A stretch of 64,000 nt of DNA from Leifsonia sp. ZF2019. Lineage in GTDB: Bacteria; Actinomycetota; Actinomycetes; Actinomycetales; Microbacteriaceae. The DNA lies in contig NZ_CP065037.1 in assembly GCF_019924635.1 (NCBI RefSeq), positions 4,092,001-4,156,000 of the forward strand. The letters run 5' to 3'. The notes under the pieces were generated by a model. The model was given only the letters and a program-made list of their open reading frames with translations, ran no database searches and was not told the DNA's origin. Below, in pieces: positions 24,908 through 32,863 of the stretch. The first letter of the stretch is position 1, and each line of letters opens with the position of its first letter. The translations under genes were made by a program, and so were the position numbers.

Positions 24908-25794
24908 CAGCCGCCCCGGTAGCTCGTGATCAGGCTCGTGACGATGAGCCCCCAGCCGTCGACGAGCACGAACAGCAGAATCTTGAACGGCAACGAGATC
25001 ATCACCGGCGGGAGCATCATCATGCCCATCGACATCAGCGCCGCCGAGACCACCATGTCGATCACGAGGAACGGCACGAAGATCACGAAGCCGATGATGA
25101 ACGCGGCCCGCAGCTCCGAGATCATGAACGCCGGGATGAGGGTGAGCATCGGCACGGACGACGCGTTCTCGGGGTTCGGGCGCCCCGCCGCGCGCGTCAT
25201 GAGCGCGATGTCCTCCTCCCGCGTGTGCGCCGCCATGAAACCGCGCAAGGGGCCCTCGGCCGCGTGCACCGCCGCCGTGAAGTCGATGTGGCCGGCGAGG
25301 TAGGGCTGCACCGCCAGGTTGTTGATGTCGATCAGCACCGGACTCATGATGAACAGGCTCAGGAACAGCGACAGCCCGGCGAGCACCTGATTCGGCGGGA
25401 TGGAGGGGAGCGCCAGCGCGTTGCGGGTGATCGCGAGCACCACGAAGATCTTCGTGAACGACGACATCATGAGCAGCAGCGCGGGCGCGACGGACAGGAC
25501 GGTGATGCCGAGCAGTGTCAGGACGGCCGCGCTCGGTGTGCCGTTCGGGCCGTTGATGTCGACGGTGATGCCTCCGGTGCCGCCGGGGCCGGCCGGGCCG
25601 CTCGGGGTCGGGACGGGCGTCGGCTCGGCGTGCGCGGTCGCGGCGGTCAGCAGGACGAACGCGGCAGCGATCAGCCCGACGAGGAGCGCGGCGACGAGGA
25701 TGCGCGGGAGGTGCGGGACGCGCGACGCGGTGCGGACCTCCTCACCGGGCACGGGACGCGGGCGCAGGGCGCGCGCGTCGGCGGCGGCCGTCAC
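24907..25794 (-). CDS. fliP: Flagellar export gate protein FliP
   Basis: 295 residues, a little longer than the usual ~250. A cleavable signal peptide ends at TAATAHA, preceded by a 24-residue basic/Pro extension if GTG 25794 is used. That GTG overlaps the fliO stop (GTGA), as elsewhere in this operon, so it is preferred. A Gly/Pro-rich linker is followed by the core SFTKIFVVLAITRNALALPS, IPPNQVLAGLSLFLSLFIM and FVLVDGWGLIVTSLITSY. It is the main pore subunit of the export gate. Confidence 0.94.
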   Translation of the reverse strand: MTAAADARALRPRPVPGEEVRTASRVPHLPRILVAALLVGLIAAAFVLLTAATAHAEPTPVPTPSGPAGPGGTGGITVDINGPNGTPSAAVLTLLGITVLSVAPALLLMMSSFTKIFVVLAITRNALALPSIPPNQVLAGLSLFLSLFIMSPVLIDINNLAVQPYLAGHIDFTAAVHAAEGPLRGFMAAHTREEDIALMTRAAGRPNPENASSVPMLTLIPAFMISELRAAFIIGFVIFVPFLVIDMVVSAALMSMGMMMLPPVMISLPFKILLFVLVDGWGLIVTSLITSYRGG

Positions 25795-26294
25795 TTCTTG
25801 GGCCGCACCGCCGAACTCGCCTGCCGCCACGTGGCCGGGGACAGGATCGAGCCTTTGAGTGCCTCGTCGAAGAGCGAGGCGCGTCCCTGCGCCGTGAGGA
25901 AGTCGGCATCCTGCCTGGTGTCCGTGCTGGTGGAACTGGTGGAGCTGGTGGAGCTCGTGGTGCTCTCGGCGGCATCCTGCCGCACCGGGAGCTCCTTCGC
26001 GAACGTCTTGCGCACGGGCTTCAGCGGGGTGACGTCCGCGTCCTGCGGACGGTCCCCCGTGTGGAGCACGCTGATCTGCCGCTCGGTGACCCCGAGCACG
26101 AACCGGTGGCCGTCCACATCCACCACCACGACCGACGCCTTCGGCCCGACACCCTGACGGCCGACGACGTTCACCGCATTGGTGCGCCGGGAGGCGCCGC
26201 GGCCCGTGGTGACGCGTCGCTGCACGTACCAGAGCACCAGCACGATGACGGCGAGCACGACGAGCACGCGCAGGGCGATGAAGACGGTCTCCAC
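25791..26294 (-). CDS. fliO: Flagellar biosynthetic protein FliO
   Basis: 167 residues: one N-terminal membrane helix (VFIALRVLVVLAVIVLVLWY), then a small beta-rich domain (VVDVDGHRFVLGVTERQISV) typical of FliO, and a low-complexity Ser/Thr stretch (about residues 110-125). FliO helps to stabilise and assemble FliP. It is first in the export-gate operon. A sigma-28-type promoter lies about 60-85 bases upstream. Confidence 0.88.
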   Translation of the reverse strand: METVFIALRVLVVLAVIVLVLWYVQRRVTTGRGASRRTNAVNVVGRQGVGPKASVVVVDVDGHRFVLGVTERQISVLHTGDRPQDADVTPLKPVRKTFAKELPVRQDAAESTTSSTSSTSSTSTDTRQDADFLTAQGRASLFDEALKGSILSPATWRQASSAVRPKK

Positions 26295-26351
26295 GGCCTA
26301 CCCCCGTGCGTCGATCGACGATGAGGGGCGGCGGAGGGTCACGCAGCGCAC

Positions 26352-26378
26352 TATCGGCCGCCCTCCTCCACCCGTTAG
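26352..26378 (-). promoter_or_regulatory. FliA (sigma-28) promoter for fliO operon
   Basis: On the minus strand: CTAACG (26378-26373), 14 bases, GCCGATA (26358-26352). This is the same layout as the other five candidate FliA promoters in this locus. The -10 element matches the known sigma-28 consensus GCCGATAA. Confidence 0.8.
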
Positions 26379-26494
26379 GCACCTCCCCTCGCCGATCTCC
26401 CCGCCCTCGCGCCGCCGCTGACCCGCGCCGGCATCGAGGCGGCGAATTGTCAGCCGTCTCGGCGGCGCGGAAGGAGGGGTGCGCGGGATGTTCG

Positions 26495-27214
26495 CTAGTC
26501 GAGCTCTTCGGCGGCGTCGAGGATCTTGGTGATGCGGACGGCGTAGTCCTGGTCGACGACGACGATCTCGCCGTGGGCGATCAGGCGGCCGTTCAGGAGC
26601 ACGTCGGCAGGCGACCCGGCTGAGCGGTCCAGCTCGATGACGGCCCCCGGCTCCATCGCGAGCACGTCGCGTACGGCCATGCGGGTGCGGCCGATCTCCA
26701 CGGTCAGCGCCATCTCCACGTTGCTGATGCGGGCGAGATTGCCTGCGATGGCCGCCGACCCGAGCGGGCGCTCGGCGAGCGCGGCACGTCCCCGGATCGC
26801 GAACCATCCCGCGACTCCGGATGCCCCGTGCAGGGCGAAGACGGTGGTCGCGGCGTCGGCGAAGAGCTCCCCGGCCTCCTCGACGCGGGCGTCGTCGAGC
26901 ACGCCGGCGCCGAGCGTGTCGCTCGCCGCCTCCAGAGCCGGCTGGAGCACGTCCTGCAGCGCCACGACAGGCGAGCCGTCGGCCCCCTCGTCGACGAGGG
27001 CCGGGGCCTCCAGCAGTACGACTGCGAGGTCGGCCGAGAACGCGCCCACGAAACTGGCGACGACGGCCGAGCCGGTCTGGCCGGCGAAGGCGCCATCGGT
27101 CTCGAGCAGTGGGCTGAGCGGCGCGCCGGTCGGGAGCACGCCCGCGAGCGCCTGCGCGGCGGTCTGCGCCTGTGCGAGGGAGAGCGCGGCGCCGGTTGCG
27201 GTGGCCATGTTCAT
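26495..27214 (-). CDS. fliN: Flagellar switch protein FliN (FliY-like, long form)
   Basis: 239 residues. The C-terminal ~80 are a SpoA/FliN domain (VEMALTVEIGRTRMAVRDVL, then GSPADVLLNGRLIAHGEIVV). The N-terminal ~150 form an alpha/beta domain like that of FliY in Gram-positives, although a clear CheC phosphatase motif is not visible. It builds the lower C-ring of the motor. It follows fliM by four bases. Confidence 0.9.
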   Translation of the reverse strand: MNMATATGAALSLAQAQTAAQALAGVLPTGAPLSPLLETDGAFAGQTGSAVVASFVGAFSADLAVVLLEAPALVDEGADGSPVVALQDVLQPALEAASDTLGAGVLDDARVEEAGELFADAATTVFALHGASGVAGWFAIRGRAALAERPLGSAAIAGNLARISNVEMALTVEIGRTRMAVRDVLAMEPGAVIELDRSAGSPADVLLNGRLIAHGEIVVVDQDYAVRITKILDAAEELD

Positions 27215-27218
27215 CGGT

Positions 27219-28097
27219 TCAGTCCTCTGTCTTCACGATCACGCACGCCAGACGGGAGCCGCTGGAGCCCAGCGCTGCTCCGGCGACGGGGTGGCCCCCG
27301 ACGGCGAGATCGAACGGTCGGTGGTGCGGATGCGGGAGGGGCAGCAGGTCGCCGACCGCGAGCCCGAGCACGACGCTCGGCTTGACGCTGGCGGGGGCGA
27401 GACGCAGGGAGACGTCGACGGGGACGCGCGCGAGCTGCGCATCCACCAGCTCCCGGGCGTTCTCGGCGCTGTGCGTCGGGTTGGTCTCGCCCAGCTGCGG
27501 GAGGAGCACGACGGCGGGCAGCGCGACGGTCGCCTCGGCGAGGCTCTCGCCCACCTGCAGCTCGAACGCCGCCACGATCATCAGCTCGGCGGTGGCCGCG
27601 GCCTGCGCGAACTGCGAGTTGTACTGGATGGCGTCCACGGCGATCGGGGTGACCAGCAGGGATCCGAGGGAGTAGCGGAGGTCTTCGAGCGCGTCGTCCA
27701 TCAGCCGGCGCACCAGCGCGTGCTCGACCTGCGTGAAGGTCCGCTCGTTCGCGACCGGCACGCCCGTCCCGCCGAGCATCGCGTTCACCCACGACAGCGC
27801 GGCGACGGTCGGGAACTGGATCACGCCCTTCGGCGCCACTCCGTCGAGTTCGCACAGCACCATCGCGGTCGTCGCGGGCAGCGACGCAGCGTACTCGTCG
27901 TACGACTGCATCTGCACCGAGATGCACGTCACCTGGCTGAGCACGCGCACCTTCGCGGTCAGCTGCGTCGCCCACTGCCGCGCGAACGTCTCGAACGCCA
28001 GCTCGAGCACGCGCGAGTGCTCCCGCGCCAGCGTGGTCGGCCGCCGGAAGTCGTACACCGGCGCCTCGGGCGCGAGGGAGGCGGGCAGGGTGGTCAC
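27219..28097 (-). CDS. fliM: Flagellar switch protein FliM
   Basis: 292 residues. The middle CheC-like domain (QVTCISVQMQSYDEYAASLP, VIQFPTVAALSWVNAMLGG) and the C-terminal SpoA domain (VDVSLRLAPASVKPSVVLGL) are clear. The N-terminus lacks the usual EIDALL CheY-binding peptide, so phospho-CheY must bind elsewhere, perhaps on the long FliN. It sits directly behind a sigma-28 promoter into whose -35 region an IS element has inserted. Confidence 0.93.
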   Translation of the reverse strand: MTTLPASLAPEAPVYDFRRPTTLAREHSRVLELAFETFARQWATQLTAKVRVLSQVTCISVQMQSYDEYAASLPATTAMVLCELDGVAPKGVIQFPTVAALSWVNAMLGGTGVPVANERTFTQVEHALVRRLMDDALEDLRYSLGSLLVTPIAVDAIQYNSQFAQAAATAELMIVAAFELQVGESLAEATVALPAVVLLPQLGETNPTHSAENARELVDAQLARVPVDVSLRLAPASVKPSVVLGLAVGDLLPLPHPHHRPFDLAVGGHPVAGAALGSSGSRLACVIVKTED

Positions 28098-28106
28098 GAG
28101 AGGGTC

Positions 28107-28133
28107 TATCGGCAGGCGCGGGGCGGGCGTTAG
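28107..28133 (-). promoter_or_regulatory. FliA (sigma-28) promoter for fliM-fliN
   Basis: Minus strand: CTAACG (28133-28128), 14 bases, GCCGATA (28113-28107). The first C of the -35 is the terminal base of the adjacent IS element and the TA is its target duplication, yet the hexamer is intact. The start codon of fliM follows about ten bases after the -10, so the leader is very short. Confidence 0.78.
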
Positions 28134-28136
28134 GGC

Positions 28137-29064
28137 GTGTTGCTAAACGCATTTGGGTGCGTTGGGGTGAGTCTTGGACCCGTGTCGCGTGATGTGATCT
28201 CGGATGAGGCGTGGGCGGTGATCGGTCCGTTGTTCCCATCGGTGAAGTCGACGGGTCGGCCGCCGGTGGATCGGCGTACGGTGGTCGAGGCGACGGCGTG
28301 GCGGTTCCGGACCGGGGCGCCGTGGAGGGATGTGCCGGAGCGGTTCGGGAACTGGAACACGATCTACAAGAACTTCAACCGGTGGTCCGGGCAGGGTGTG
28401 TGGGCGCGGGTGTTGGAGAAGACGCAGTCGCTCGCGCAGCGGTCCGGAGATTTGGACTGGGTCGCGTCGATCGATTCCACGATCGTGCGCGTGCACCAGC
28501 ACGGAGCGACCCTGCCACGCGCCACGGGGGGCTACATCGAACTACAAGAAGTTTGGTGACGAGCCGCCCGATCACGCGATCGGTCGCTCCCGCGGCGGTC
28601 TGACGACCAAGAGCCACCTCGTCTGCGACGGGAAGGGCCGCGCGCTGGCGTTCGTTCTCACGTCAGGGCAGACGGCGGATACGAGCATGCTGACCGCGAC
28701 GCTCAGCGAGATCCGCGTCCCCGGTGCCCGCGGCAGACCACGCTCACTCCCGGACCGAGTGCTCGCGGACAAGGGCTACCCTTCGAAGGCGAACCGGGCT
28801 TGGTTGCGGGAACGAGGGATCTCGGTGACGATCCCGGAGCGCGACGATCAGATCGCCTACCGACGCAAGCGGCGCGGGCGGCCGATCGACTTCGGTGAGC
28901 AGCAGCGGGCCCGCTACCGCGGCCGAAATGTCGTCGAGCGGTGCTTCAACAAGCTCAAACAATGGCGTGGGATCGCGATGCGCTCAGACAAGACCGCCCG
29001 CAACTACTATGCCGGGCTCTGCCTCGCCGCCACCCTCCACTGGGTGGGGACGCTCACGACCTGA
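28137..29064 (+). CDS. IS427-group transposase, two frames
   Basis: DDE transposase split over two frames. The first (to 28559) has ISDEAWAVIGPLFPSVKSTG, TAWRFRTGAPWRDVPERFG and the first Asp in WVASIDSTIVRVHQHGA. The second (to 29064) continues NYKKFGDEPPDHAIGRSRGG, LADKGYPSKANR (second Asp) and RNVVERCFNKLKQWRGIAMR (Glu). The switch is a +1 shift at or after a run of G (near 28525), consistent with programmed frameshifting known in this IS group. A frameshift mutation is also possible. The true start is uncertain; GTG codons near 28170-28190 are better than the one inside the inverted repeat. Confidence 0.85.
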
Positions 29065-29083
29065 CGAGCGCGAGGTCGGACCT

Positions 29084-29611
29084 TCAGATGTCGAGGTCCT
29101 CGACGTCGGGGACCGTGAGCGCTGTCATCGTGGCTTGGACCAGCTCTGGCGGTAACTCGTTCGCCATCGCCGCAGTATCGGGGAAGACCGACAGAGATCG
29201 TTGACCTGACCGCCACCAGTCTTCCGACCACGTCCTTGGGTTGTTCCATACGGGGGCGTCCTCGTGTGGTGAGATGAAGAGTCGCCAGTTCGGACCCTCG
29301 CGCTGGTAGACCGCGATCTGTCCTCCGGAGGTCGCATACACGCGGTAGGTGATCGAGCGCGAACCGTCCTGACTCTCGAACCGCAAGAGCTGACGCCCCG
29401 TAAAACGCTTCACCGTGATCACCGGGCCATCGCTGACGTCGACTTCGACTTCGCCCATCTTCTCCGCTCCTCGCTCCTGCTCTCGTGCTGCGACGAACAA
29501 CCGCAGGCCTGAAGCCACTGCGGCAGAGAGCCCCCCGGCAAGTTCCGCCGCCCGGTCGAATAGCGCCGCATCGTCAGCAGACACATACACGTTCCGAGTA
29601 GCCATGCGCAT
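29084..29611 (-). CDS. EXLDI-type protein, IS passenger
   Basis: 175 residues if started at MRMATRNVYVSADDAAL. The N-terminus (VYVSADDAALFDRAAELAGG, LSAAVASGLRLFVAAR) resembles a ribbon-helix-helix DNA-binding segment. The middle is beta-rich (VITVKRFTGRQLLRFESQDG). The protein ends VEDLDI, the E-x-L-D-I C-terminal motif of the EXLDI family, whose role is unknown to me. A perfect 8-bp palindrome covers the start codons, so it may regulate itself. It lies between transposase and IS end, convergent with the transposase. Confidence 0.75.
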   Translation of the reverse strand: MRMATRNVYVSADDAALFDRAAELAGGLSAAVASGLRLFVAAREQERGAEKMGEVEVDVSDGPVITVKRFTGRQLLRFESQDGSRSITYRVYATSGGQIAVYQREGPNWRLFISPHEDAPVWNNPRTWSEDWWRSGQRSLSVFPDTAAMANELPPELVQATMTALTVPDVEDLDI

Positions 29612-29622
29612 AAGTATGCGCA
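29605..29622. promoter_or_regulatory. Perfect palindrome at EXLDI gene start
   Basis: TGCGCATA-AG-TATGCGCA, 8-bp arms with a 2-base centre, overlapping the ATG-CGC-ATG start region. It is likely an operator for the gene's own RHH-like N-terminal domain. Confidence 0.55.
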
Positions 29623-29637
29623 CATCTTGGAGCCGAG

Positions 29638-30213
29638 TCAACCGGCCATCTCGATCGCACGACGCTCTTTAGCAACACGGCCTAGGCGCGGAGGTACAGC
29701 GAGAATGTTGCATCCGGGGGCGGGCAGCCAGTTGCTCTCGCGCTCTGCCCCGGGCGGGGTGTGACCGACGTAAATGGTCAGGGAACCGTCGTCGCTGTAC
29801 ACGAGTGTCACGACGACAGGCTGTTCGTCGAGCGAGAAGAATCCGAGCCCGTACACGACGTCCTGGTTCGGGCAGGCGATGAACCGCTCGGCGGGCTCGA
29901 TGTAGTCGTTCAGCATCGAGATCTGACCAACCGGCGACGCGGGCAGCACTCCACCCAGACGTCCGGGCTCCGGTGCCGCGCCCAGCCGGCTGCGACGGTT
30001 CATCATGTTCACCATCGGGTAGCCCCACACATACGTGAGCTGCGCCACCGTCGACAGGAACGACGGCTCGAACGCCGAACTCCCGCTCGGAACCGCCACG
30101 CCTTCAGGCCCTACTGCGCTCATCCCACTGCTCCCATCCCTACCGAACCGCTCAGCCGCATCGGCACCAACGTAGCCAGCAGCGTCGGGCGCAACCAGAG
30201 TCTTTAGCAACAC
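29638..30213 (-). pseudogene. DUF1254/DUF1214 protein with internal deletion
   Basis: The reading begins in the IS inverted repeat (MLLKTL), has the DUF1254 N-terminal part (YVWGYPMVNMMNRRSRLG, DYIEPAERFIACPNQDVVYG, DEQPVVV) and then jumps straight to the DUF1214 C-terminal part (GSLTIYVGHTPPGAERESNW, LPAPGCNILAVPPRLG). Intact members have about 450 residues; here about 250 from the middle are missing. The end runs into the second IS end. Both gene ends appear cut to fit between IS termini. Confidence 0.75.
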
Positions 30214-30245
30214 GCCCTAGGCACTGTGCGCATCCTGTGGGTCCT

Positions 30246-30272
30246 CTAACGCGCACGGCTGGTGCGCCGATA
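30246..30272 (+). promoter_or_regulatory. FliA (sigma-28) promoter for flbD-motA-motB
   Basis: CTAACG (30246-30251), 14 bases, GCCGATA (30266-30272). Without the IS, this promoter and that of fliM would be divergent and only about 30 bases apart. Confidence 0.8.
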
Positions 30273-30319
30273 GTGCCCCTGTGACGGCTCACCCGGAGCC
30301 GAGACCAGGATTCGCGCCC

Positions 30320-30601
30320 ATGATCGTCGTCACCCGATTGAACGACACCCAGTTCGCGGTCAACCCGGATCTGATCGAGCGCATCCACGCCAGCCCCGAT
30401 ACGACTCTCGTGATGGTGGACGGTGCCAAGTTCATCGTCACCGAGTCGATGGCGGAGGTCATCGAGAAGATCGCCGCCTACCGGGCCCGCGTGATCGCGC
30501 TGGCTCACGACCTGCCCGCAGCCGGACCCCGACCGGTGCCCTCCCCCGCGGAGCAGCAGGAGGGCCTGCGGGCCGTCCCGCTGCACGCACGCAAGAAGTA
30601 G
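30320..30601 (+). CDS. flbD: Flagellar FlbD-family protein
   Basis: 93 residues starting MIVVTRLNDTQFAVNPDLIE, the typical short FlbD (SwrD) pattern, with ATG 30320. SwrD of Bacillus raises motor power. The gene usually stands between flgE and motA. It is the first gene after a sigma-28 promoter and is followed by motA after 15 bases. The Pro-rich C-terminal extension is longer than in Bacillus (~70 residues). Confidence 0.88.
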   Translation: MIVVTRLNDTQFAVNPDLIERIHASPDTTLVMVDGAKFIVTESMAEVIEKIAAYRARVIALAHDLPAAGPRPVPSPAEQQEGLRAVPLHARKK

Positions 30602-30616
30602 CGAGGAAGAACCCCC

Positions 30617-31435
30617 ATGGATCCGGCAACCATCATCGGCATCGTCCTGGCGTTCGGCTCCGTCGTCGCCATGGTGACGCTGGAGGGCGGGCACCTCACG
30701 GCCCTCCTGCTGCCCGCCCCGATGGTGCTGGTGTTCGGGGCGACCATCGCCGTCGGCATCGCCAGCGGCACGATCAAGGACTTCCTCAGCGCGGTGAAGG
30801 CGTTGCCGAGCGCGTTCCGCGGCAAGATCGACCCGCCGCAGCAGGTCATTGACGAGGTCGTGCGCCTCGCCGAGACCGCGCGCTCCAACGGCCTGCTCGC
30901 GATGGAGCAGGAGGCCGAGAACGTCAGCGACCCCTTCCTGAAGGGCGCCCTGCAGAACATCGCCGACGGCACCGACGGCGACGAGTTGCGCATCCTGCTC
31001 GAGGACGAGATCGCGACGCGCTCCACGCAGAGCCGCGTCGCCGCCAAGTTCTTCTCGTCGATGGGCGGTTACGCGCCGACCATCGGCATCATCGGCACGG
31101 TCGTCTCGCTGACGCACGTGCTCGAGAACCTCGACGACCCCGGCCACCTCGGCCCGATGATCGCCAGCGCGTTCGTCGCCACCCTCTGGGGCCTGCTGTC
31201 CGCCAACTTCCTGTGGCTCCCGATCGGCGCCCGGCTGCGGAGGCTCTCCGAGCTCGACGTGCAGCGCATGAACCTGCTGATGGAGGGTGTTCTCGCGGTG
31301 CAGGCCGGCAGCCAGCCGCGCCTCCTCGGCGAGCGCCTGCGCGCGATGGTGCCGGGCGGCGCGGATGCCAAGGCCGAGAAGGCGGCGAAGCCCGCGAAGA
31401 CGTCGGCCAAGGCCCCCGCCGAAGAAGCGGCCTGA
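30617..31435 (+). CDS. motA: Flagellar motor stator protein MotA
   Basis: 272 residues with four membrane segments. DPATIIGIVLAFGSVVAMVT at the N-terminus and GGYAPTIGIIGTVVSLTHVL in the proton-channel region are typical, and the cytosolic loop carries charged residues that meet FliG. The tail is Lys/Ala-rich. It forms the A5B2 stator with MotB. Confidence 0.95.
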   Translation: MDPATIIGIVLAFGSVVAMVTLEGGHLTALLLPAPMVLVFGATIAVGIASGTIKDFLSAVKALPSAFRGKIDPPQQVIDEVVRLAETARSNGLLAMEQEAENVSDPFLKGALQNIADGTDGDELRILLEDEIATRSTQSRVAAKFFSSMGGYAPTIGIIGTVVSLTHVLENLDDPGHLGPMIASAFVATLWGLLSANFLWLPIGARLRRLSELDVQRMNLLMEGVLAVQAGSQPRLLGERLRAMVPGGADAKAEKAAKPAKTSAKAPAEEAA

Positions 31436-31436
31436 C

Positions 31437-32267
31437 GTGTCCGCCCGTCGCCGGCGCAAGCAGGAGGAGCCGGAGGAGCACGAGAACGAAGAGCGCTGGA
31501 TGGCCTCTTACATGGACATGGTCACCGTGCTGATGTGCATGTTCATCGTGCTCTTCGCGATGTCGACCGTCGACCAGAAGAAGTTCGAAGCGCTGAAGAA
31601 CTCGCTGGCGACCGGCTTCGGTCAGGTGAAGACCGAGAAGATCGACACGGCGAGCGGTGTCGTCGTCCCGCCCGCGCAGGTCGACCAGAAGGGCGACACC
31701 ACCGACCTCCAGCTCGCCAGGCAGGAGGCGCAGAACCTGGAGCGCATCCGCGACGCGATCCAGGGGGCGCTGACCCGCGACGGGCTGCAGGATGCCGTGC
31801 AGATGAAGATCGACGAGCGCGGCCTCACCATCGGCCTGGTCGGCAGCTCCACGTTCTTCGACTCCAACCACGCCGAGTTGAGCCCCACCGCGATCCGCGT
31901 TCTGGACGACATCGGCCCGGTCATCGCCCCGGAGGCGTACCAGGTCTCGGTGGAGGGTCACGCCGACATGCGCCAGCCGGGTGCTCCGTACCCGACGAAC
32001 TGGGAGCTCTCCGCGGGACGCGCGACGAGCGTGCTGCGCCACCTCGTGGAGTCCAACGGTTTTCCTGCCGAGCGCATCGCGGCCGTCAGCTACGGCTCGG
32101 CGCGCCCGCTCGCCACCGCGACCAGCGCCTCCGACCAGGATCTCGCTGTGAACCGCCGCGTGGATGTCGTGGTGCTGTCGTCGCAACCCGAGCGCATCCG
32201 GGAGCTGCTCCCCCAGGCTCTGCAGCCGGGCACCGCTCCAGCGGGGACGACGACGTCGGGCGGGTGA
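31437..32267 (+). CDS. motB: Flagellar motor stator protein MotB
   Basis: 276 residues from GTG 31437, one base past the motA stop. A basic/acidic N-terminal tail is followed by the single membrane helix with the proton-carrying Asp (D27 in WMASYMDMVTVLMCMFIVLF). The C-terminal OmpA-like domain (VEGHADMRQPGAPYPTNWEL, SAGRATSVLRHL) grips peptidoglycan. No fliL follows, unlike many loci. Confidence 0.95.
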   Translation: MSARRRRKQEEPEEHENEERWMASYMDMVTVLMCMFIVLFAMSTVDQKKFEALKNSLATGFGQVKTEKIDTASGVVVPPAQVDQKGDTTDLQLARQEAQNLERIRDAIQGALTRDGLQDAVQMKIDERGLTIGLVGSSTFFDSNHAELSPTAIRVLDDIGPVIAPEAYQVSVEGHADMRQPGAPYPTNWELSAGRATSVLRHLVESNGFPAERIAAVSYGSARPLATATSASDQDLAVNRRVDVVVLSSQPERIRELLPQALQPGTAPAGTTTSGG

Positions 32268-32298
32268 CCGCGGCGTTGAGGCGCCCGGCGACGCGGTA

Positions 32299-32318
32299 GC
32301 GTACAATTTCCTGTACGC
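32299..32318. promoter_or_regulatory. Operator of yefM-yoeB
   Basis: GCGTACA-ATTTCC-TGTACGC, a perfect 7-bp inverted repeat with a 6-base spacer, ending 12 bases before the yefM ATG. The TGTACA core agrees with the known YefM binding site. Confidence 0.75.
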
Positions 32319-32330
32319 CAGGAGGACACC

Positions 32331-32582
32331 ATGAAGACGCTCAGCTATTCGGAGTCGCGCGCGCACTATGCCGCTACGCTCGACGCCGTGCTCGACGACC
32401 GCGAGGAGGTCGTCATCACCCGCGCCGGGCGGGAGCCTGTGGTGATGGTCGCGCTCGAGGACTACGAGTCGCTCAAGGAGACCGCCTACCTGCTGCGTAG
32501 CCCGGCCAACGCGCGCCGCCTGATCGAGTCGATCGAACGTCTCGATGACGGCGAAGGCACCCCGCACGATCTGCTCGAATGA
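32331..32582 (+). CDS. yefM: Antitoxin, YefM/Phd family
   Basis: 83 residues. MKTLSYSESRAHYAATLDAV and the DNA-binding/dimer core EEVVITRAGREPVVMVALED are typical of YefM. The C-terminal acidic part (ERLDDGEGTPHDLLE) should wrap the toxin. AGGAGG lies a few bases before the ATG. It overlaps yoeB by four bases and probably represses its own promoter through the palindrome at 32299-32318. Confidence 0.92.
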   Translation: MKTLSYSESRAHYAATLDAVLDDREEVVITRAGREPVVMVALEDYESLKETAYLLRSPANARRLIESIERLDDGEGTPHDLLE

Positions 32583-32839
32583 AGCTGATCTGGGACCAGA
32601 ACGCCTGGGAGGACTACCTCTACTGGCAGGCGCAGGACCGTCGCGTAGTGAAGCGCATCAACCAGCTCCTGGTGGACATCCTGCGCAACGGCAATACCGG
32701 GATCGGCAAGCCCGAGGCGCTCAAGCACGGGTTCCAGGGGTTCTGGTCGCGGCGCATCACGGATGAGCATCGGCTCGTCTACAAGGTGACGGAGGATGCG
32801 GTGCTGATCGCCCAGTGTCGGTACCACTACGCCCCGTGA
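32579..32839 (+). CDS. yoeB: mRNA interferase toxin, YoeB/Txe family
   Basis: 86 residues, full length. It shows WDQNAWEDYLYWQAQDRRVV, GKPEALKHGFQGFWSRRITD, EHRLVYKV and the C-terminal CRYHY. The catalytic Glu (PEALK), Arg (SRRI), His and terminal Tyr of YoeB are all present, so it should cleave mRNA on the ribosome. It is coupled to yefM. The pair sits immediately after motB within the flagellar locus. Confidence 0.93.
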   Translation: MKLIWDQNAWEDYLYWQAQDRRVVKRINQLLVDILRNGNTGIGKPEALKHGFQGFWSRRITDEHRLVYKVTEDAVLIAQCRYHYAP

Positions 32840-32863
32840 GAGCGACTGCGCCCCTCCCGGCCC

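Larger units (their letters stand above)
28133..30217 (+). mobile_element. IS5-family (IS427-group) element with two passengers
   Basis: Perfect 15-base terminal inverted repeats (GGGCGTGTTGCTAAA at 28133-28147; complement at 30203-30217), each flanked by TA, the usual target duplication of this group. Inside are a two-frame DDE transposase, an EXLDI-type gene and a DUF1254/DUF1214 fragment. A third, slightly diverged right end at 29668-29682 (TTTAGCAACACGGCC) suggests a simple IS to that point plus a captured segment. Confidence 0.85.
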
